64,000 bases of DNA from Armatimonadota bacterium (GTDB lineage: Bacteria; Armatimonadota; Fimbriimonadia; Fimbriimonadales; Fimbriimonadaceae). Location: NCBI GenBank assembly GCA_018268375.1, contig JAFDWS010000001.1, positions 648,627-712,626 of the forward strand, given 5' to 3'. Below the pieces are notes generated by a model, which searched no databases, was not told where the DNA came from, and saw nothing but the letters and a program-made list of their open reading frames with translations. Position 1 is the stretch's first letter. Each line of letters opens with the position of its first letter. The translations under genes were made by a program, and so were the position numbers. This document shows, in pieces, positions 8,513 through 16,474 of the stretch.

Positions 8513-9391
8513 TCACTTGATGCTGCCGATGGTGACGCCCTTGACGAAGTGGCGTTGCAGCAACAGGAAGACGGCAAGCACGGGCACGAGCGTCACGACC
8601 GCCGCGGTCATCTGGAGCGGCCAGTTCTGCCCGTTGTACGAGTTCTTGAAAATGCTGAGGCCGACCTCGAGCGTGCGCATATCTTGGCTTGACGTGGCGA
8701 TCAGGGGCCAGAAGAAGTCCGTCCACGTAGCAATGAAGGCAAATGCCCCTAGAGTCGCGAGGGCGGCGCGGCTCATGGGAAGAATGACCTTCCAGTACAC
8801 CTTCCACTCCCCCGCGCCATCGATGCGCGCCGCCTCGTCGATTTCCAACGGGATTTGCAGGAAGAACTGCCTCAACAAGAACACGCCAAAAGCGCTGCCG
8901 ATGCCCGGTACGATCAAAGCCCAGTACGTGTCGAGCCAGTGCAGTTGGCGGACAAGGAGGAAGGTCGGAATCTGGGTGACCGTGCCAGCGAACATCATGC
9001 TCCCAAGAAAGAGGGAGAACAGGAACTCTCTTCCCCGGAACCGCAAGCGGGCAAAACCGTAGGCTGCCATCGAGCACACCAAGAGTTGCCCGGCCACCAC
9101 AGCTCCAGCGACGACCAATGAGTTCAGAAGGAAACGGAAGACCGGCACGTCTGGGTGCAAAAGGACGAACCGATAATTCTCCCAATGTGCCTCCTTCGGC
9201 CAGAGGTCGCGCAACACAGGAATAGACGACCGGCTCTCGTGCAGGCTCACGAGCAGCATCCAGACGAACGGCGCCATCAGGAGGATCGCGAGCACCGATG
9301 CGACCGCCAGCTTGGCTGCTCGGACAATCGGCTTAGCCCGCAGAATAACCCTCCAACTGCCGCTTGGCAAGCTTGAATTGGACTGCGGCAA
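8513..9391 (-). CDS. Carbohydrate ABC transporter permease, MalG type
   Basis: Predicted 292 aa inner-membrane protein with six hydrophobic segments. The cytoplasmic EAA loop reads EIDEAARIDGAGEWKVYWKVILP, the contact site for the ATPase in MalG-type (CUT1) sugar permeases. The C-terminal end VKGVTIGSIK is also typical of MalG-type proteins. It overlaps the MalF-type gene by 59 bp; no later plausible start was seen, so the overlap is probably real. It forms a transporter with the MalF-type protein (9333-10208) and the binding protein (10205-11482). The ATP-binding subunit is not encoded in this window, which is common where a single MsmK/UgpC-like ATPase serves several systems. Confidence 0.93.
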   Translation of the reverse strand: MPQSNSSLPSGSWRVILRAKPIVRAAKLAVASVLAILLMAPFVWMLLVSLHESRSSIPVLRDLWPKEAHWENYRFVLLHPDVPVFRFLLNSLVVAGAVVAGQLLVCSMAAYGFARLRFRGREFLFSLFLGSMMFAGTVTQIPTFLLVRQLHWLDTYWALIVPGIGSAFGVFLLRQFFLQIPLEIDEAARIDGAGEWKVYWKVILPMSRAALATLGAFAFIATWTDFFWPLIATSSQDMRTLEVGLSIFKNSYNGQNWPLQMTAAVVTLVPVLAVFLLLQRHFVKGVTIGSIK

Positions 9392-10208
9392 GGACGCCGA
9401 TCACCACGAGCAAAAGGAAGGACTGAGCCGAGGCGTTAGAGACGTGGAACTTCTTCCAGGACTCGACATAGATGTGATAGCCGAGGACGTCGGTCGAGTC
9501 CAAGGGGCCGCCCCTCGTCATCATGTAAACGGGAGTAAAGAGCTGGAACGCAGCGATCGTGCCCGTGACAAGGACAAAGAGGTTGGTCGGTGCGAGCATC
9601 GGCCAAGTGACGGACCAAAACCTGCGCCAACCCCGGGCACCGTCCAATTCGGCCGCTTCGTATAGCGAAGGCGGGATGCCAAGAATTCCCGCGACATAGA
9701 TGATCATCCTTGGCCCGAGGCCTACCCAGACACTCATGAAGGCAAGAGCAGGCATCGCCCATCCCTGTTCGTTCAGAAAGTCAACGCTCTTCAGTCCGAA
9801 CAAAGCCGTCGTCGCGTTTATCAGTCCGTTCTCAGGAAGGTAGACGTAAATCCAGAGCATCGATATCGCGACGGTGCTGCATACGGCGGGAATGTAGTAG
9901 ACCGTCCGAAACAGCCCGGCCGCCCGAATCTGGTCGGAGGCGAGGAGCGCGACCAAGACGGCCACCGCCATTCCCGTCGGAACGCTGACGAGGGCGTACT
10001 TTGCGGAGTTAAGGAGCGCGTTCCCAAAGCCCGGATCGTTCATGAGCTCCTGGTACTTCCCAAGGCCGACGAAAGGCATGGTGCCCTTCAAGATCTTCCA
10101 GTCGAAAAAGGACACCCACAGCGCGAACATGATCGGCAAGAACCCAAAGACAACGAGGTGCAGAAGAGCGGGCGCGATGAAGAAATAGGGCGTCCCTGAG
10201 CGCTTCAT
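9333..10208 (-). CDS. Carbohydrate ABC transporter permease, MalF type
   Basis: Predicted 291 aa. I start it at the ATG at 10208 (MKRSGTPYFFIAPALLHLVVF), which overlaps the stop of the binding-protein gene by 4 bp; the longer frame is a shadow. Six membrane segments are visible. The EAA loop is SLYEAAELDGARGWRRFWSVT. The first helix motif 'FxxPALxHLxxF...W(V)SFFDW' is typical of MalF-type sugar permeases. It is expected to pair with the downstream MalG-type permease in the inner membrane. Substrate specificity cannot be read from the sequence; the neighbouring beta-helix/PA14 protein suggests an oligosaccharide. Confidence 0.93.
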   Translation of the reverse strand: MKRSGTPYFFIAPALLHLVVFGFLPIMFALWVSFFDWKILKGTMPFVGLGKYQELMNDPGFGNALLNSAKYALVSVPTGMAVAVLVALLASDQIRAAGLFRTVYYIPAVCSTVAISMLWIYVYLPENGLINATTALFGLKSVDFLNEQGWAMPALAFMSVWVGLGPRMIIYVAGILGIPPSLYEAAELDGARGWRRFWSVTWPMLAPTNLFVLVTGTIAAFQLFTPVYMMTRGGPLDSTDVLGYHIYVESWKKFHVSNASAQSFLLLVVIGVLAAVQFKLAKRQLEGYSAG

Positions 10209-11482
10209 CTCAGAGCAAACTCCTTGTCGATCGCGGCGGCAGCCTTGGAAAGCGCAGCTTGGACAGGAACCCCGTTCTTGAGGATGTCGTCCATCGCCTT
10301 CTGCCCGAACTCCTCCACCCGGTCGTACCCCTCGACCGACGCGCCCCACGGCGACCGGGCCGAAGGCACGATTCTGAGGAAAGCCTCCTCACGGGCGACT
10401 TTCGACGGTTCTCCCTTCAGGCTTGCTTCGGCAACGTCTTTTCGCGCGCAGACGGCGATCCCGCTTTGGTTATAGCGGGACTGGACTCCCTGGCTCGCCC
10501 AAAACTTCAAGAACTCCCACGCGACCTCTGGGTGACGGCAGTTCTTACTGATGGCCTGGCCCGCTTCGTACATCACGGTGACGCTCTGGGGCAGGTTTGT
10601 CGGTAGCTCCACGACCACGATTTCGTGCGGATCCAGGTCCTTGAACGCGGCCAGACTCGCAAGGTACCAGTGGCCCACGACCTTCATGGACGCCTTGCCT
10701 GTCGCGAACAGGTCGACTCCAGTTGCCGCCGCTTGGCTCAGCGACGGGGCGACGCGGTGCTTCAAGACCAAGTCTGCGAGATATTGGACGGCCTCGACCG
10801 ACCGCGGCCCGTCGAGGATCCCGGTCGCGCGTGAGCCGTCTGGCGAAAGAACGTCGCTACCGTTGTTCCAGAGAAACATGACCCACCCCGGCATCCAATT
10901 GGCGAACTCGAACCCGTACCGCCCCTGGCGAGTGAGCCTCTGGGCCGCGCTGAGAAAGTCGTCGAACGACCATCTCCCTGTCGGCACCGCCACGCCCGCC
11001 TCGCGGAAATGGGCGGCGTTGCAGTAGACCACCATTGGCGTGAAGTCGGTCGGTATCGCGTAAATCGCCTTGTCCCTGCGAGCGATGTCGACGACGTTAG
11101 GAAAGTAATCGCCGAGCGAGAAAGCCTTGTCCTTCTCGACGAAGGGAGCGAGATCCATGAGGGTGCCATTGTCAATGAAGACGGCCCCACTGCTCGCGTC
11201 GAGCGCCATCACGTCGGGCATCGCTCCCGCGACGTGATCGAGCAACACCTTGGTCACGTACTCTTGGCTTCCCGGGACGCCCTCGACCTTGAGGATGACT
11301 CCTGGGTGCGCGGCCTCGAACTCACGGTAGATCTGTTTGACCAGTCGATAATAATCGCTGTCGTCGCCAGCCCCGCCCCAGTTCGCGAGACGAAGTGCGA
11401 CGCTGCTGGATTCGAACTCTCGGCAGCCGAGCGGCACGGCACCAAGCGCAGCCAGCCAGGCGAGGGCCTCACGACGGGTCAC
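10205..11482 (-). CDS. Extracellular sugar-binding lipoprotein of ABC transporter
   Basis: Predicted 425 aa. The N-terminus MTRREALAWLAALGAVPLGC carries twin arginines and ends in a lipobox (VPLGC, Cys 20). The mature protein is therefore probably a membrane-anchored lipoprotein, perhaps exported by Tat. The body shows family-1 solute-binding features: LRLANWGG at the start, FEAAHPGVILKVEG, PDVMALDASSGAVFIDNGTL, AIPTDFTPMVVYCNAAHF and a late KNCRHPEVAWEFLKFWAS. It is the first gene of the minus-strand sugar-uptake cluster and overlaps the MalF-type permease by ATGA. It is divergent from pheS with a gap of only 52 bp. Confidence 0.92.
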   Translation of the reverse strand: MTRREALAWLAALGAVPLGCREFESSSVALRLANWGGAGDDSDYYRLVKQIYREFEAAHPGVILKVEGVPGSQEYVTKVLLDHVAGAMPDVMALDASSGAVFIDNGTLMDLAPFVEKDKAFSLGDYFPNVVDIARRDKAIYAIPTDFTPMVVYCNAAHFREAGVAVPTGRWSFDDFLSAAQRLTRQGRYGFEFANWMPGWVMFLWNNGSDVLSPDGSRATGILDGPRSVEAVQYLADLVLKHRVAPSLSQAAATGVDLFATGKASMKVVGHWYLASLAAFKDLDPHEIVVVELPTNLPQSVTVMYEAGQAISKNCRHPEVAWEFLKFWASQGVQSRYNQSGIAVCARKDVAEASLKGEPSKVAREEAFLRIVPSARSPWGASVEGYDRVEEFGQKAMDDILKNGVPVQAALSKAAAAIDKEFALR

Positions 11483-11534
11483 TCAGGCATTCTAGCCTGA
11501 GCCGCCTCGCGCGCATGTCAAACTAGTCGCTTCC

Positions 11535-12530
11535 ATGGAGTCCATCCGCCAGCTCGAGTCCGAAGCCACTCAAGCCATCAAGGCCGCCGATTCGACGGCC
11601 TCGCTGCGCGAGGTCGAGCTGCAGTTCCTGGGCAAGAGCGGCTCCTTGACCCTCCTGATGCGCCAGATCGGTCAACTGCCCCCTGAGGAGAAACCGGTGT
11701 TCGGCGCCGCGCTGAACGAAGCCCGGAAGCGGCTGGAGGATCTCTTGGCGGCGCGGACAGCCGCGCTCAAAGGCGGAGAGCGTGCTCAACAGTTCGGTGC
11801 GGAGCGAATTGACGTGACGATGCCGGGCACATTGCCGAGGACAGGCCGGGAGCACATCCTCCAAATCACCGCCAACCGAGTGAAAAAAGTCATGGGTGGA
11901 CTCGGTTTTGTCTATTATGAATCCCCTGAACTTGAATATTTCAAGTACAACTTCGACGCTCTCAACTATCCGCCCGACCACCCGGCGATGGACGCGCAGG
12001 ACACGTTCTACGTGAGCGACGACCTGGTTCTCCGCACCCAGTGCACGGCTATCCAAGGGCGTGTCTTTGAGGAGTTCAAGCCACCCTTCCGCTACTTCAC
12101 GGTCGGACGGACCTTCCGCAACGAGGCCGTCGACCGGACGCACGGACACACCTTCCACCAGATCGACGCTTTCATGGTCGACGAGGGGATCTCCATGGCG
12201 CACCTCAAGGGCACCCTGCGAGCTTTTGCCAGCGCCATGTTCGGAGGTGATGTCAAGGTCCGGTTCCGGCCTGACTTCTTCCCCTTCGTCGAACCGGGCG
12301 TCGACTACGCGATCTCATCTCCAAGGCTCTTCAACGGGAAGTGGGTCGAGTTGGGCGGTGCCGGCCTCGTCCATCCCAACATCCTTGAGCGCTACGGGAT
12401 CGACACGGAAAAGTACTCGGGGTTCGCCTTCGGCCTTGGGCTCGACCGCATCCCGATGATGAACCACGGCATCGACGACCTCCGTTACTTCCTTGAGAAC
12501 GACTTGCGGTTCTTGGAGCAGTTCGCGTGA
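11535..12530 (+). CDS. pheS: Phenylalanine--tRNA ligase alpha subunit
   Basis: Predicted 331 aa, normal length for bacterial PheS. An N-terminal coiled-coil arm (about 1-85) precedes the class II catalytic core. Recognisable stretches are NYPPDHPAMDAQDTFYVSD, motif 2 FRYFTVGRTFRNEAVDRTHGHTFHQID and motif 3 GFAFGLGLDRIPMM. It charges tRNA-Phe together with PheT, whose gene overlaps it by 4 bp (GTGA). One oddity: the phenylalanine-site motif usually written HTS or QTS in 'RT(H/Q)TSxxQ' reads RTQCTAIQ here, so Thr-Ser is replaced by Cys-Thr. The rest of the active site looks intact. Confidence 0.96.
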   Translation: MESIRQLESEATQAIKAADSTASLREVELQFLGKSGSLTLLMRQIGQLPPEEKPVFGAALNEARKRLEDLLAARTAALKGGERAQQFGAERIDVTMPGTLPRTGREHILQITANRVKKVMGGLGFVYYESPELEYFKYNFDALNYPPDHPAMDAQDTFYVSDDLVLRTQCTAIQGRVFEEFKPPFRYFTVGRTFRNEAVDRTHGHTFHQIDAFMVDEGISMAHLKGTLRAFASAMFGGDVKVRFRPDFFPFVEPGVDYAISSPRLFNGKWVELGGAGLVHPNILERYGIDTEKYSGFAFGLGLDRIPMMNHGIDDLRYFLENDLRFLEQFA

Positions 12531-14545
12531 AGCTCACCGAGTCCATGCTCCGCGACATGGTCGAGACCCGACTTACGGCGGAAGAGATCGGCGACCTCCT
12601 AACGATGACCGGCTTCGAGCTTGAGGACATCGAGGTGGTCGAGGGCGAGAAGGTCTTGGACGTCAACATCATGGCCAACCGCGGTGACGGAGCGTCTGTT
12701 CTCGGTTTAGCACGAGAAGTTCTCGCCAAAGACCCTTCAGCCAAGCCTACGTCGTTATTCAAGGGCCTCGCAGATTGGACGCCTCCCGCGGACGCCGACG
12801 CAAAGGACGTCAACGGGCTCGCAAGTGTGGTCATCGAGACCTCGGACTGCACGCGATTCTCGTGCCGGGTGTTCTCGAATGTTTCGAACGGCGAGTCGCC
12901 CGCATGGCTGAAGGAACGGCTGACCAAGATCGGCCAACGGCCCATCTCCCTCCTTGTCGACCTGACCAACTACGTGATGATGGAGACCGGCCAGCCGATG
13001 CACGCCTACGACCTCGCCAAGGTCCCTGCCGGCAAGATCATCGTGCGCGGCGCAAGGGCAGGAGAGAAGGTCAAGACTCTCGACGGGATCGAGCGAGACC
13101 TCTTGCCGGGCGAGATGATGATCTGCGACCAGTCGCGACCGATCGGCGTCGCCGGCGTCATGGGTGGAGAGGAGACTGAAGTTTCGGCCACCACCTCCGC
13201 CTGCCTCTTGGAGTCTGCCCATTTTGATCACCGGTCCGTCCGCAAAACGCGCAAGCGGCTCGGGCTACAAACGGAGGCTTCGTACCGGTTCGAGCGCTAC
13301 GTCGACCCCGAAGGAACGGTCCGGGCGATCGAGCGCTTCGGCCAGCTATTAGCGGAGGCGATCGGCGCTACGGCAGTACCCGGCGTTGTGGACGTTTACC
13401 CTGCACCGCCTGTGCGCCCGCGATTGCGTCTTCGGCCAAGCCGAGCTTCAGCTTTGCTCGGCATGCCCGTCACCGCCGACGAGATCGAGCGGTACCTGAC
13501 CGCACTCGGATGCACAGTTGAGCGCCAGGGTGACGAGTTCGCCGTGACGGCGCCGACATGGCGCATCGACCTAGAGAGGGAGGACGATTTCGTCGAGGAG
13601 GTCGGCCGCATCCACGGATATGAAAAGATTCCCGAAGCCCTGCCGATCGGAACGACCCCAATGGGTGGCACCCACGGCCCGCTCGAGGTGATCGACAGGG
13701 TGCGAGAAGCCTTGGTCCGTTGCGGGTTGACCCAATGTATCAGCCATTCACTGCGCGACCTCCATGCGCTGGACGCACCCGGTGGCCGAACCATTGTCCG
13801 CAACCCCCATTCGCCGGAGATGGCCCACCTGCGGAACAGCAACTTGCCTTGTCTAGCGGAGGCCGCGCAACGCAACGGGGGCCGCGACCTTCAACTCTTC
13901 GAAATCGGGAGGGTGTTTTCGCCCGGTGTCGAGAAACCGCAGCTCAGCATTCTTCTGACGGGAGCGCTCGATCAGCCTAGTTGGAGGCTCAAGGATCGGC
14001 CAAACGCTGACTTCTTCACCCTCAAGGGCATCCTTGATAGAGTGTTCGCCGCGGTGGGAGTCGACGCGACGTGGTCATTGCCCAAGGAAACCGACCTGCG
14101 GTTCCACCCGACCCGGTCCGCCGAGCTTTCTGGAGTCGGTATCGCCGGTCAGATTCATCCTGACGTGGCGGAAGCGTGCGACCTTCCATCCGACACCGTC
14201 ATCGCTGAGATCGACCTCGACGGGCTGACGCGGCTGGCGCCATCAGTGACGCATTTCCACTCGGTCCACCGGAACCCTGCCGCCCGCCGTGACATCGCCA
14301 TGGTGGTCTCGAAGGACGTCGCGTACGAGCAGATTAACGCCGCCGTCAGGAAGGCGGCAGGCGAAGTTCTGGAAAAGCACTGGTTGTTCGATGTCTACGA
14401 AGGCAGGGGCATGGAGGAAGGCCACCATTCGCTTGCCATCGCCCTCCAATTCAGAAAGGCTGGAAACTTCACGGACGAAGAAGCGAACCAGGTGCGGGAC
14501 TCTGTCGTGGCGGCGCTTGAAGGCTTGGGAGCGAAACTGCGTTAG
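12527..14545 (+). CDS. pheT: Phenylalanine--tRNA ligase beta subunit, short form lacking the N-terminal tRNA-binding domain
   Basis: Predicted 672 aa (GTG start overlapping the pheS stop). The usual bacterial PheT has about 780-800 aa. The B1 start (MKLTESMLRDMVETRLTAEEI...TGFELEDIEVV) runs straight into EKVLDVNIMANRGDGASVLGLAREVLA, so the roughly 100-residue EMAP-II/OB-fold tRNA-binding insertion normally between these parts is absent. The B3/B4 editing domain (SLLVDLTNYVMMETGQPMHAYD), B5 domain, core (HGYEKIPEALP, LQLFEIGRVF) and C-terminal anticodon-binding FDX-ACB domain (FHSVHRNPAARRDIAMVV) are all present. It forms the alpha2beta2 enzyme with PheS. Its last 77 bp overlap the convergent membrane-protein gene. 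Confidence 0.95.
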   Translation: MKLTESMLRDMVETRLTAEEIGDLLTMTGFELEDIEVVEGEKVLDVNIMANRGDGASVLGLAREVLAKDPSAKPTSLFKGLADWTPPADADAKDVNGLASVVIETSDCTRFSCRVFSNVSNGESPAWLKERLTKIGQRPISLLVDLTNYVMMETGQPMHAYDLAKVPAGKIIVRGARAGEKVKTLDGIERDLLPGEMMICDQSRPIGVAGVMGGEETEVSATTSACLLESAHFDHRSVRKTRKRLGLQTEASYRFERYVDPEGTVRAIERFGQLLAEAIGATAVPGVVDVYPAPPVRPRLRLRPSRASALLGMPVTADEIERYLTALGCTVERQGDEFAVTAPTWRIDLEREDDFVEEVGRIHGYEKIPEALPIGTTPMGGTHGPLEVIDRVREALVRCGLTQCISHSLRDLHALDAPGGRTIVRNPHSPEMAHLRNSNLPCLAEAAQRNGGRDLQLFEIGRVFSPGVEKPQLSILLTGALDQPSWRLKDRPNADFFTLKGILDRVFAAVGVDATWSLPKETDLRFHPTRSAELSGVGIAGQIHPDVAEACDLPSDTVIAEIDLDGLTRLAPSVTHFHSVHRNPAARRDIAMVVSKDVAYEQINAAVRKAAGEVLEKHWLFDVYEGRGMEEGHHSLAIALQFRKAGNFTDEEANQVRDSVVAALEGLGAKLR

Positions 14546-15839
14546 CCAGCACTTTCAGCCCCGCCGCGAAGAGGCAGACAAAGTAGAGCGCGCGAAAGGC
14601 CGAGGGCCAGTAATGGTAATGCCCGAAGGGCTGTAGCCAGGCCATCGGTAGGAACGCGATCGCCGCCAAAGCGTAAGAGCCGAGCAAGTGCGGTCGCAGA
14701 GACTGCCGCCATCCCGTCAGCCAGCTCGCCACGTTGCCCAAAGCGCTGAAAGACAAAGTCCAAGGGGCGGCAGTGAGCCACATGAGGACTCCGCCGGAGA
14801 GGGTCAAGAGCAGGGTCGAGGACTCGTTGAACCCAGGAAGGAAGTAATCGGCCAGGACCATCTTCACACCTGGGCCGTTGCGGAACTGCTGCAGCTGATA
14901 GCCGGAGGCCGAGTTGGGCACAAACTTCGCCCTCACCGCGAGGTACCCCAGCAGCACGAGCCAGAACGCGACGTGCGGCCACCAGTGCGGGCGTCTTCCC
15001 TTCAGCATCATCCAGACTGCCACACCGAGGAGCAACGCTGGCAACATGACCGCTTGCTCGTAAGAAGCGAGCGCGAGGGCGGTGCCGAGAAGCGCGCCCG
15101 TCAGGAGCAAGCCCCTCGCAAGGGGGCTTGGATCACGGGCGACCTCCGTCCCTTTCGTGGCGGGCACATCGAGTGCGGTGGGCTGCTTCAGAACGGGTCG
15201 TGTCGTGAGCCGCTCGTAGCGGGCATAGCAGGCCAGGGCGGCAAGTGCGAAGACCGTCATCGTCGAGGCGGTCCGGCCCGGGAGCCAGCCGATGACCCGC
15301 CAGCCGAACATGTCGACCGGTGCCGCCTGGGTGGCCGTGAACGCCCAAACAAACGTCGCGAGTGCGGCAGGCACGAGCGACTTCCACCCGCCCCGCAAGA
15401 ACCCGATCCACCCGACGCACGCCATGAACCAGCAAACGCTGCCGAGGATCGGACCGGTGTCCCAAAGGTGCCAGACACCGAAGAGGCCGGTCGCCAACCC
15501 CGTCATCCATGGCGTCTCCGTCAGTTCTCGGAAAAGCCAAAAAACGCCCCAGACGCAAAGCACGGCGAGCACGACGTTGGTGAGCCCAAACGCGGCAGGG
15601 TTTCCAGGGTGAAGAGCTTGGTCGAGTTCGAAGATCAGGGTTGAAACGGGCCTATAGAAGTGGTTGCCAAGCGGCCAGTCACCGGTGAACCATGACAGCG
15701 GCGCGTGGCGTTTCTGGATGGCTTCGAGGAGAGCGGTGGTGTCGGTGTCCTTGAGGGGGCCGGCGGAAGGCAGGCGGAAGAAGAATAGGAGTACGGTGAC
15801 GACCACCGGCACCCCAAGCCACGGCAGCCACCTCTTCAC
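14469..15839 (-). CDS. Polytopic membrane protein, glycosyltransferase-like
   Basis: Predicted 456 aa from a GTG at 15839 (VKRWLPWLGVPVVVTVLLFF). An in-frame ATG at 15908 would add a charged, Cys-rich leader that looks unlikely. About ten hydrophobic segments are visible. Near the N-terminus, DWPLGNHFYRPVSTLIFELDQAL followed by AFGLTNVVLAVLCVWGVFWLFREL resembles the first luminal loop of GT-C-type membrane glycosyltransferases and TMTC-like proteins ('YxRPLxxLxxxLdxxlfGxxPxxxHLxNxxLH'). The acidic catalytic residue cannot be fixed with certainty. The gene converges on pheT and overlaps its 3' end by 77 bp. Donor and acceptor unknown. Confidence 0.65.
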   Translation of the reverse strand: MKRWLPWLGVPVVVTVLLFFFRLPSAGPLKDTDTTALLEAIQKRHAPLSWFTGDWPLGNHFYRPVSTLIFELDQALHPGNPAAFGLTNVVLAVLCVWGVFWLFRELTETPWMTGLATGLFGVWHLWDTGPILGSVCWFMACVGWIGFLRGGWKSLVPAALATFVWAFTATQAAPVDMFGWRVIGWLPGRTASTMTVFALAALACYARYERLTTRPVLKQPTALDVPATKGTEVARDPSPLARGLLLTGALLGTALALASYEQAVMLPALLLGVAVWMMLKGRRPHWWPHVAFWLVLLGYLAVRAKFVPNSASGYQLQQFRNGPGVKMVLADYFLPGFNESSTLLLTLSGGVLMWLTAAPWTLSFSALGNVASWLTGWRQSLRPHLLGSYALAAIAFLPMAWLQPFGHYHYWPSAFRALYFVCLFAAGLKVLANAVSLPSLQAPPRQSPAPGSLLRP

Positions 15840-15949
15840 GGTGAGGATTGTGGCACGGGTGCCTTGAGCACAGCACCGGCACGCCTGGCGGGGCCGCACG
15901 CCAGCCAACCCGATGGAACTCCTGCGCGGTCTCGTGCGTTCAATAAACG

Positions 15950-16474
15950 GTGAACGAAATGGGCGGACTCTTGAAGACAGTGGCAGCGTTCTTTGCGGCG
16001 GCGTTCTCCGTGCTCGCCCCCGCGCCCCAGACGCAAGACGTCAAGTCCCTCGAGGGCAAGCCCCTCCCCGCCTTCGAGATGAAGACCATCGGTGGCCAGA
16101 AGATCGGCAACAAGACGATCAAGGGCAAGGTCGCCATCCTCGATTTCTGGGCCACCTGGTGCGGCCCGTGCAAGGCTGCCTCGCCGTTCCTTCAGGACCT
16201 CAGCAAGAAGTACGACCGCCAGCTCATGGTGATCGGAGCCAACGCGGGCGAAGAGACCGAGGGCCCCGCCCCCGCGGCTTCCTACGCTAAAGAACACGGT
16301 TACACCTACACCTTCACCCACTCAAACGACGACGTCGCCCGCAAGTGGGGCGTGACCGGCTTCCCCACCTTCATCGTCGTTGACAAGTCAGGCAAGGTTT
16401 CCCGAGTCTTCGTCGGCTATAGCGAAAAGACGAAGGACGCGGTCGCGTCCCTCGTCCAAAAGCTCGTCCGCTAA
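15950..16474 (+). CDS. Secreted TlpA-like thioredoxin-fold oxidoreductase
   Basis: Predicted 174 aa (GTG at 15950; an ATG at 15959 is equally possible). A hydrophobic signal segment (VAAFFAAAFSVLAPAP) is followed by an AhpC/TSA-Redoxin fold. The active site is FWATWCGPCKAASPF (Cys 71 and Cys 74), with the cis-Pro loop GVTGFPTFIVVDKSGKV later on. Such periplasmic proteins reduce or isomerise disulfides, for example during cytochrome c maturation. The gene ends 4 bp inside the convergent tricorn-protease gene, with no terminator room between them. The function assignment is general because partner genes are not present. Confidence 0.88.
   Translation: MNEMGGLLKTVAAFFAAAFSVLAPAPQTQDVKSLEGKPLPAFEMKTIGGQKIGNKTIKGKVAILDFWATWCGPCKAASPFLQDLSKKYDRQLMVIGANAGEETEGPAPAASYAKEHGYTYTFTHSNDDVARKWGVTGFPTFIVVDKSGKVSRVFVGYSEKTKDAVASLVQKLVR

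Noticed and set aside
8460..9185. N-terminal extension of the beta-helix gene frame
   Set aside because: It lies inside the MalG-type permease and reads Arg/His-rich; the real start with a signal-like sequence is the ATG at 8459.
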